Shown in pieces: positions 1-7,258 of a DNA stretch of 17,152 nt. Under the pieces are notes generated by a model. It was given only the letters and a program-made list of their open reading frames with translations, ran no database searches and was not told where the DNA came from. The stretch is from assembly GCA_002179805.1 (NCBI GenBank), contig NAVB01001147.1:1-17152 (forward strand). Direction: 5' to 3'. Source of the DNA: Acanthamoeba lenticulata. Lineage: Eukaryota > Discosea > Longamoebia > Acanthamoebidae. Every line of letters begins with the position of its first letter. Within the stretch, counting starts at the first letter, position 1. The translations under genes and the position numbers were made by a program.

Positions 1-126
1 CGAGTGTGTGTGTTGTGCGCGTGTTTTTTAATCAAAGGGTGAGGCTCATGCTGGGGCGTAGCCGAAAGGAGGAAGGAAAGAGGGCGGAGGATTAGCCTCC
101 GTGTTTTGGGGGGGGGGCAGGCAGAC

Positions 127-484
127 CTTGAACTCCTTGGAGCGCGGCAAGCGCACGCCAAACGTGCCTTCCACCACCAGCCGTCGTGTTGGCTGCACCA
201 GTCCCAGCGACTGCGGGCGTTGTGCAACAGGCCCCGAGATGGAGAGGAACAAGCAACAAAATCAGAGGACGATACTAGACAATAGCTAGGATGACGAGGA
301 GGAGAAAGAGAACAGGACGTGCCTCGCCACCGTCGATATTGCTCTGGATCTCCATGATCTTGTGGCTGTTTTCGGCGTGCCGCTTGCCCTCGTTGACGTA
401 TTCTACAATCTTTTCCATCTGGGCCAGGGCCTCGCGCAGGTTCCCGTGGTCGGCGTGGCCCTCGCCTGTGTTGTGGCAGATCGT
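127..484 (-). CDS. Partial RhoGEF: end of DH domain and start of PH domain
   Basis: Two exons are visible, 323-484 and 127-210, and the gene continues beyond the left edge. The first encodes the last part of a DH (Dbl homology) domain: HADHGNLREAL, then a helix with VNEGKRHAENSHKIMEIQ, the typical C-terminal DH helix. The second reads LVQPTRRLVVEGTF, the usual DH-to-PH linker and first PH strand. DH-PH proteins load GTP onto Rho GTPases. The intron between them seems to be GC-AG (donor GCACGT at 322), phase 0. The upstream acceptor is unclear: CCAG before 484, or CTAACAG before 527; an in-frame ATG lies at 494-496. No exon for the rest of the DH domain (CR1, CR2, the QRIPRY block) is found up to the next gene. 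The gene is therefore truncated, relocated or misassembled here. Family call is good; gene structure is weak. Confidence 0.6.
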
Positions 485-590
485 CTGGATCGTCATGTCA
501 TCGCGGTTCTTGATCGCAGTTGAGCTGCTGTTAGCGAGACCGCACTCTCTTCACACAAAAGTCCACCTACGTTCTCCACACAGCGAGTGG

Positions 591-718
591 CATGGGTGTG
601 AGTGTGCTTGTGGGCAAGGGCATACTTGTGGGCAATGGCATACTGGTGTGCAAGGGCATGAGCGTGGTCGTGGGCGAGGGCGTGCTTGTGGGCGAGGGTG
701 TGGTGTGGTCGTGCTTGG
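591..718. repeat. Imperfect minisatellite, about 18-bp unit
   Basis: Diverged tandem copies of a unit like GGGCAAGGGCATACTTGT fill this stretch between the RhoGEF fragment and the glycosyltransferase. On the minus strand all three frames are open over the repeat, as expected for a unit divisible by three. One frame reads as a His/Ala-rich chain (ALAHKH-like), another as MPLPTS-like hexads. No neighbouring coding exon joins it convincingly, so I treat it as intergenic or intronic. The rest of 485-807 shows no gene. Confidence 0.7.
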
Positions 719-786
719 GACGGGGGAGGTGGCTCTTTGGAAGCAATAAATAAGTTTTTTTTTGTTTGCTTTTCGGAGTTAGAGCA

Positions 787-809
787 AAACAGGTGTGGTC
801 CTCCTGTTT
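787..809 (-). other. Small stem-loop at the glycosyltransferase stop codon
   Basis: AAACAGG (787-793) and CCTGTTT (803-809) are perfect inverted repeats with a 9-nt loop. The stem overlaps the TAA stop. It could be a 3' UTR structure, but a 7-bp stem can occur by chance. Confidence 0.3.
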
Positions 810-1879
810 AGTCCGTTAGGGGGAGTGGAGGTAGGAGGTCGGCAAGTGTTCGGTCAAGAATCGTTGCAGGCTTGTTGTACTTGGTAAAGTAGGCCGCATC
901 TCGCACCGAGTCTTTGTTGTAGTGTGTCGCGTCTCCCCGAGTCATCTTCACCTTTTCAAAGAACTCCCACGACTGGAGTGGGTAGTGGTACAGTCGGATG
1001 TGGTCGTGCGGGTTCTTGACCACAGAATGATTGTTCATGCCATCGGTCCAGTGCAGTCGAATTTTGCTGGCGGGAATGCGAGCTGTCTGTGCGATCCACT
1101 TGCTGCTGGCGCTCCCGCCCAGGGTCTTCCGTCTGTGCACGTTGGCTCGACGCACAGAAGCCGGGTGCTGGATAGCACCAGAGGTGCCAAACACCCACCA
1201 CTGCGCCATGATGCTGTCGACGTGCGCAAACGGCAGCGAATCGTTCGCAAGTACCGACTTAAGCGTTGTGCCCTTCTGCGTGGCGAACCAAAACTCGTCA
1301 AGGTCGGCGTTGATGATCCACTGGTAGGCCTGTGCCTCTGGCGATGCGTAGGTGTTGACCAGTATCTTGGACTGACGGTGCTTTTCCGGTTGGAAAGAGT
1401 ACGTGACGAGGCCGCAGTCAATGTAGGGCTGAAGGATGGCGAGAGGATTGTCGGTGCTGTCGTTGTCGATCAAGAAGAAGTGGTCCACGCCCTTTGAGTG
1501 CACACCACAAACAAAACAGCCACGTCAGAGAGGTGGGCGGGCCCAAGGACGGACAGACGGTCGGGGAGTCGGGAAACAAGGTTACCTGCCACAAGTAGTG
1601 CTCGAGCCACTCCTGCATGGTCATGGTCTCCTGTTTGAAGAGCGACATGACGGCGAGAAAGTAATCGTTCTTTTGCTTGCTCCCGGCGTGGCTGGGGCAC
1701 TTTGGGCTGTCTGCACTCAACGTAGCTACCGGAGGTTTGGTGGTGGTGGTGGTGTGGTGGGCCGACCGGAAGTCGAAAGTTCGTGACGCCCACTCGGAAT
1801 GAGAGAGCAACACGACGAATGCGCCCAACTGGATCAACATAACCAGCCAAAGGACATAAGGACGGCGGCCAGCTGCCAT
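808..1879 (-). CDS. Type II membrane glycosyltransferase (Glyco_tranf_2_4 / GT92-like)
   Basis: Two exons, 1586-1879 and 808-1491, give 325 aa. The intron (1492-1585, 94 nt) has donor GTAACC, a TTTTGTTTG tract and acceptor AAAG, phase 0. Residues about 8-27 form a single hydrophobic signal anchor after a short basic N-terminus, so the catalytic domain probably faces the Golgi or ER lumen. The domain begins with LFKQE, EWLEHYLWQGVDHFF and LIDNDSTDN, the usual start of this family. It is followed by INADLDEFWF, whose DLD is the expected DxD metal and nucleotide-sugar motif. A later MNNHSV and a His/Tyr-rich segment (HDHIRLYHY) also fit the family. Donor and acceptor sugars cannot be told. The ATG has a purine at -3. 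The gene lies on its own, about 170 bp from the next gene upstream. Confidence 0.85.
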
Positions 1880-2052
1880 CTTCCTCTTAGTGTTGTTGTG
1901 GAGTTAGCTCTTTTCTCTTTTGCTCCGCGTGGCAAGCTTGCGACAAGCTTTGACAATTAAATTAGCTCCTCTCTAATTATCCGCAAAGAAAAAAGAAGAA
2001 AACGCAAATATATTTTTAATTAATTTGCCGTTCTGGTTTGCTCTCTCTCTCG

Positions 2053-2907
2053 TCACGAGTTGGCACTCAGGGCCACAGCACACACGCACAAGATGAGGAT
2101 TGCACAGAGCATAAGGACCACAACCCAAAAAACAGCTTCAACAAAGAGCAAGATCAAGATGACCATGACAAACGGAACGAAGCAGATGCCCCAAAACGTT
2201 CGTCGTCCATACCTGTGTTGCATTTTTGGTGGGGTGGTGAGCAGAGAGTATCGCCGTGCAAAAAACATGTTTTTGGCCCATCATTATTATTATTATTGGC
2301 TCTACTCGAGAAAGAAAGGCCACACATATATATATAGAGACGTACGTTGCACTCTGGCCACCACAGTGCTCACAGAAAATGGCTGCTGGCGGGCGGTAGG
2401 GCTTCAGATGGCAACCCTCGTACCATCCTGCCGCCGCCCGGCCCAGCCCCCAACGTGAAGGGTGAGCGTTAGGGTTAGCCCCCAAACCCAGGCGATGGAA
2501 GCACGCGCTCCTCGATTCCCCTCCCCCCCCACATGTTGAGAGAAGACCAAAGAAAACAGGAGGCGTACCGTGGGCGCACTCGCAGAGGAAGCACCGCTCG
2601 CACTCGAACAGGCAGCAACCCGTTTCACTGAGCTGAGCTAGTCGTACCTGCCGGTTCCACCAGCCTTCGTGTTGTGCGTTACCTCCAGCTTCGACTGCAG
2701 CCACCCAAACACATACACACATACATACGAGAGAGAGAGAACACACACACACACATACACACACCACACTGTTTAGTGGAATACGCTGATTGGTCACGGC
2801 AGGGAAAAAAAGGAGGAGTGCAAAAACAACATACTATCGCCGCCGCTACCACCACTGGAGCCTGACGCAGGAGACTTGCTATTTTCCATCGACATTTGGG
2901 TGGGCAT
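2053..2907 (-). CDS. Small Cys-rich protein with C-terminal membrane hairpin
   Basis: Four exons, 2835-2907, 2569-2694, 2346-2427 and 2053-2212, give 146 aa with matching phases at all three introns (donors GTATGT, GTACGC, GTACGT). The N-terminus is Ser/Gly-rich and polar. The middle holds many cysteines: GCCLFECERCFLCECAHG, then YEGC and FCEHCGG, an arrangement that could bind zinc. The last exon encodes about 43 very hydrophobic residues (ICFVPFVMVILILLFVE, then VVVLMLCAILILCVCAV), enough for two membrane helices, ending SANS. I do not recognise the family. A tail-anchored or hairpin membrane protein with a cytosolic zinc-binding head is the simplest reading. The start at 2907 is the first ATG after an in-frame stop; ATGs five and seven codons in are alternatives. 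The two middle exons are short and supported only by phase and the Cys pattern. Confidence 0.6.
2708..2768. repeat. Compound (AC)/(GA) microsatellite in intron
   Basis: ACAT/AC units, a GA run and a second AC run fill most of the first intron of the small Cys-rich membrane protein gene. An open frame through it (Val/Cys-rich) is a shadow of the repeat. Confidence 0.85.
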
Positions 2908-2969
2908 GGTTTTTTCTGTCACCGCCCAAAAGAAGCCCCCGCCATGCAGTTAACGATCTGACCAGGTCT

Positions 2970-4043
2970 TCACGGGCACGCATACACGAGAGATGACCAC
3001 GTACCAGATTCACAGAGGCGGGCAGAGTAGGTCTTGACCTTAGCGATCTGGTTCATGAGCTTGCTCACGTTGTCTTCTGACACATTGAGTTTCTCCATCA
3101 GCGCCTCGTCGTTCATTTCAGCCTGCGGCGTTTGTTATCTCCCCCCATCCAACAAGCGCCCGCCACAAGCGAGGCACACGCACACATACAGGCATGGAGG
3201 CACATGGCGGAATCTAAATTAGTACATTTGCTGACTCACCTACCATCAAGGTATGGCCCAACCGGGAAACCACCGATGCAGCCTCAGACACACACAGCCT
3301 CACGCACCAGGGTTCGACCATCAATCTTATGTTCCTCAATCAGCACGGCATCTTCGACCCAATCTTCGAAGTTGGAGATCCACTTTTGTGTCTCTGCCAC
3401 TGACCACTCCCCGATCGGCTTGGCTGAGGATCAACGAGCAAAGAGAGAGAGAGAGAGAGCAATAGGCGCGAGCGTATGTTCAGAATTTAGTTGGAGTTGC
3501 GGCAAACAGCTGAAGACATAAAGGCCTTATACGTACCAATGTCAAGGCCACGGCGGTCTGCGACTGGCTCGCCGCGAGCAGCCTTGAACCTGCGCAGTCC
3601 CCCAAAACCACCATATGTGTGTGTGTGTGTGTATGAGGCTGACGTACGGGAGCTGGTCCTAGGAGAGACAAAATTACAACTACCACCACCACCACCACCA
3701 CGTCCCACCACACGCAAGTACAGTACTTGTCAACGGCATCGCGCAGCGAGTAGTTGGGTCGCAACTGATCGACGGTGAGGGCCTGCTTGCACAGCGGGCA
3801 GAAGTGCTTGGAGTCGTCACGCACCCAACGCTCTATGGACTCACGTGAAAAGGAGTGCCCACAGGGCGCTACCATGGCCTCTTCCTTCAGATTTTGACCA
3901 CATGAATCACAAATAAATCAAAAATAAATATTAATCCATAAATATCATCAACGTGTAAGAGCACGTCGCTCAGGTCTTTTTTTTACCATGAGGTCAAGGG
4001 TGATGGGGTCCTCCAAAATGGTCCGCAAAGAGTCATCTGCCAT
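2970..4043 (-). CDS. U-box plus SAM domain protein, likely E3 ubiquitin ligase
   Basis: Five exons, 3987-4043, 3727-3884, 3537-3589, 3308-3423 and 2970-3122, with consistent phases, give about 178 aa. Residues about 8-75 are a U-box: ILEDPITLDLM, then VAPCGHSFSRESIERW, FCPLCKQAL and NYSLRDAVD. This is the fold that recruits E2 enzymes without a full set of zinc ligands. Residues about 95-165 are a SAM domain: IGEWSVAETQKWI, HKIDGRTL, then LMEKLNVSEDNVSKLMNQI. SAM domains usually mediate oligomers or protein binding. WDSUB1 in animals also combines SAM and U-box, but with WD repeats and the opposite order. The 3' end is uncertain. Read straight, the last exon stops at 2970, but a good donor (GTACGTGG, at 3001) precedes that stop, so a further short exon may exist. 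The next gene starts only 62 nt away. Confidence 0.78.
3442..3701. repeat. Intronic microsatellites (AG, TG, CCA)
   Basis: An (AG) run at 3442-3459, a (TG) run at 3615-3632 and a (CCA) run at about 3681-3701 all lie inside introns of the U-box/SAM gene. On the transcribed strand the AG run becomes a CT-rich tract close to the acceptor. Confidence 0.8.
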
Positions 4044-4144
4044 ACGTGTGTGGTGTGTTGCGCTCGAGCTTGCTTATATCTCTCGGCAACGAAAAATAAG
4101 AAAATAATTTGATAATCAAAAAAACGGCACATGCCGTTACGACT

Positions 4145-4150
4145 TTTATT
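4145..4150 (-). promoter_or_regulatory. Polyadenylation signal overlapping the stop codon
   Basis: On the minus strand AATAAA spans the TAA stop of the oxygenase/F-box/Rho gene (TTGCAATAAAAG). It is the only AATAAA close to this gene end, and the next gene starts about 100 nt downstream. Function is inferred from the motif. Confidence 0.5.
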
Positions 4151-6829
4151 GCAAGGCGCAATTTTTGTTTCCTTTTTTTCTCCCTGCCTTGGAGGCTTTG
4201 CCGCCGGCGGAAGGTTGCAACAAGCCTGCTTGCTGGAGGAGAGGCAACTTGACACTAAGCGTTACCACTTCCTGCACGTTGTCTTGCAGCTTGGCCGAGC
4301 ACTCGACGTACAGCGTGTGCAGGCTCTGGGCAAGTTCCACACCTTGTTGTTGGTTTGGGGGGGGAGTGTTCAGCTGCCAGACCACATCAGCTAGAGGGGA
4401 GGGTGGGGCCATCACACCTTCAACAGTGCGAATGAGGGATAAAGGATCGGCTGAGCGGCGCAGGTCGCTCTTGGTACCGACAAGCAGGATGGTGGCGTCG
4501 GGGCAGTGCTGCCGCACTTCAGGCACTAATTTGTCCCGCAGGGCTGTCAGGGAATCACGATCGTCGACGGCAAAGCACAAGAGAAAGCAATCTGTCTGAG
4601 GGTATGAAAGCGGGCGTAGACGATCATACCTGTCGCGGTTTGTTGTTAGCTTTCCTCTTTTTTGGCCGATACTTCGAACCACAAAACAAGAATAGAATGA
4701 AAAAATGAGGGATGAACTAGAAAAAAGGTAACACGAACGCTTCAGCCCCGGCTGTGTCCCAGAGGGAGATCATTACAGGGACATCATCGATGAGAATTCT
4801 TGCTGTGTATTCATCAAACACTGTCGGTATGTAGTCTTGAGGAAAGACTCCCGAGGCGTAGGTGATCAGCAGTGACGTCTTGCCGACCTGGGCGCATACC
4901 GTCGTCATCATTTACACAATGTCGTTGGCACTCACCCTCCATCATTTCCAAGACCATGACATACCCGATCAGCACCAACGACCACAACCTTTACGTGGCG
5001 ATCCGCAGTTGGTGGTACGGTGAGCGAAGCGGGAAGACGGGTTTGGTTCAGGTGAAGCTCCAGCGCCTCTTGCATGTCCCCCAAGTAACGCGCGTCAGCC
5101 AGCACCTCGCGCACGCGGAGCGCATAAAGCTGCTTGTATCCGCCCGCTGCTTGGACGAGAGGATCCAATCCACCATCGTCTTCCCTGTCGCTCGCCGGTA
5201 ACACAAGCACAAAGAAACATTAATATAAAAAATGCAAATAAAAATAAAAATAGAAGGTTGCGGTAGTACAGTAGACGCATAACGAGAGAGCGCCATATGA
5301 TGTCGGAGTCGGCCGCGGAGCGCCAGGCCCGAGCGACCAACGCACATCGCCCGACATCGCGCGGGTCGCGTAAGAAGCTGAACACGTGCACCAGCACGTC
5401 AAACCCAGCGCCACCCCAGCCACCTTCTCTGCCGTTGCCGTCTTCGTCTCCGTGCCTCTCCGCCAGGAAACGCTTCAGCCGATCCACCGCCCTGTGTGTG
5501 TGTGTGTAGAAAAAATTGAAATAAAATGAATGAAGATTATTTAAAAACCAAGGAAAAGACTGGAGTGGGTACGGGCGTTGGAGCAAGAGGAGTGCATAGT
5601 CCGCTTCAGTGCGCGGACCGACAGCATCAGGTCGTGGCCTCAACTTGAAGACGGTTGACATGCGCGGCTGACCTGTATCGACCACGCGGTGCGAAGTCAT
5701 GCCCAACGCGCCGCGCGTGAGCCTGTGAAGCGCCTCGCCCACCATCAACACGGCATCAACCGTCACGCCCTGTTCCTGTTTTTTCGTGCAGTGCATGCGT
5801 GGATTTCCACGTGTCAGCTGGCTATCCTCCAAAAAAGCGGGTGGTGGGCTTTGATGAGACGGTCACCTGCTCAATCTTGGCGATATCTGCACAGTCGAAC
5901 CAGCTGGCCCTTGTCGGATCAAACAACTGCAGGCCGGCCGTTGGATTCACAGCAAGCGTCAGGAGGCCAGCATCGGCATGTGTCCGGCAGGGTTCCGCGG
6001 CTGGCTCCGACATAGAATCCGTGTCGGAAGTGTTGAAGTAATGCGTAAGGGTCATTACCGAGCTACTGGTGTAGGCCTCCTCCTCGTCGTCCTTTTCTCT
6101 CTCCTGTTGGTTCTCTTCCTTTCCCAGCCCATGCTCGGCTTCTCCTCGGGGTTGGGGGCCGCCAAGGGCAGGTGGCGGATCGAGCATGGCCTCGAGCTGG
6201 CGTTGCCGTGAGCTAGGACGACTGTCATCCCCTTGGGTTGTTGTTGTTCCCGCCGTGGCCACAGACAGAGCCCGCGCGCAACTGCGGCTCACAGCGTCGA
6301 GCTCAACGAAAAGAGCTTCTAGCTCGGTGCGCAGCCAGCGGCACGAGAGCCCTGTCTCCACGTCTCCGGTTTCTATGATGTTTTTATCGATGAGAAGAGG
6401 CTGGTCCATATCATCGGCAGTTGGCAGCCAGGGCATGTGAGGCCCGAGGCGGACTTGCAAGTGCTCCTTCAGGCCGGGCCGCATGCAGTAGCCGGTGTCG
6501 CGCACCCGTAGCTTCGGGGACGCAGACGTAGCAGCAGCAGGGGTTTCGTCGTCCGACGACGTCGTTGTTATGTCTAGTTGACGTTTAAAGTCAGGGGGAG
6601 ACTGGAAGAAAAATGGTCGTACACGCTCGCGGTGATCGCTGAGGAGACGATTAACATGTGCCTTTTTGGAACTGCTTTCGAAGCTCAGGAGCGCGAACGT
6701 TTGGTGCTGCACCTCCTGGCGTAACATTGTCTGCCAGCAGCCATGTTCGTTGTTTGAGGTGTCAAGCTCACTTTGGCCAGCAAGCGGAATGCGAACGATG
6801 GTGTACGGCTTCGCCACTCCCTCCTCCAT
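4146..6829 (-). CDS. Fusion: 2-oxoglutarate/Fe(II) oxygenase + F-box + Rho GTPase
   Basis: Six exons (5867-6829, 5573-5775, 5270-5491, 4965-5184, 4739-4887, 4146-4629) form one frame of 746 aa; every intron phase agrees. Residues 1-385 resemble isopenicillin-N-synthase-type oxygenases: start PYTIVRIPL, then HADAGLLTLAV (iron ligands His284, Asp286), VGEALHRLTRG, TSHRV (His350) and PRMSTVF (Arg359, Ser361 for 2-oxoglutarate). Residues about 419-465 are an F-box (FDVLVHVFSFL, CALVARAWR, IIWRSL), the Skp1-binding module of SCF ligases. Residues 527-746 are a Rac/Rho GTPase: GADRVGKT, YIPTVFDEYT, WDTAGAE, YDRLRPLSYPQTD, GTKSDL, ECSAK, a basic tail and C-terminal CALQ, a prenylation box. The F-box and Rho parts share exon 4965-5184, so that fusion needs no splicing assumption. 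The oxygenase join rests on two introns with matching phase. Odd: Gly12 and Gln61 equivalents are Asp and Ala, and the oxygenase has a long acidic insert (about 195-255). The start is the first ATG before the oxygenase core. Confidence 0.85.
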
Positions 6830-6941
6830 GGTGGTGTGCCGTACGCTTTTCGGGGGGGACAACACCGCAATGCCGCCGTTTTAATTTTATGATTTCTTCC
6901 CTATTTCCCAGGTTTTCTTTTAGGAGACACACCGCAGCGGG

Positions 6942-7226
6942 TTAATCCACTTGGGTGTAGGCACTGTTGTACCAAGCACCAACATCACAAAGAAGTTCTC
7001 CTTTGCCACCAGCGTCTGCGGGATGTGTAGAGCTCCGGCTGATTTTAAGCGCCCGTCTCTTTTCTCTGTTGGTGGTGGTGGTGGGTTGTCTACCAGCCTC
7101 AGACGGGCGTGCAGCAGGAGTAGCTCTTGTTTCGTAAAAGTGTTCTGTAATCCAGTTGATCGTATCTGTCAGATCAACCTGCCAAGGAATAAACTCTCAT
7201 GTTAGCTTACTCAAAGAAAGAGAGAA

Positions 7227-7258
<32 letters not shown>

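Noticed and set aside
291..749. A 152-codon plus-strand open frame
   Set aside because: It crosses the DH exon on the other strand and then runs through the minisatellite; the composition is repeat-driven.
745..751. Plus-strand AATAAA
   Set aside because: No plus-strand gene ends nearby.
922..1497. A 191-codon plus-strand open frame
   Set aside because: It is antisense to the glycosyltransferase, whose minus-strand reading has family motifs; the plus frame has none.
2463..2482. GTTAGGGTTAG, telomere-like repeat
   Set aside because: Only two units, inside an intron; too short to call an interstitial telomere.
6830..6865. Extension of the oxygenase frame upstream of 6829
   Set aside because: The longer frame has no ATG; its first codon is GTG. 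The ATG at 6829 directly precedes the family-like N-terminus.
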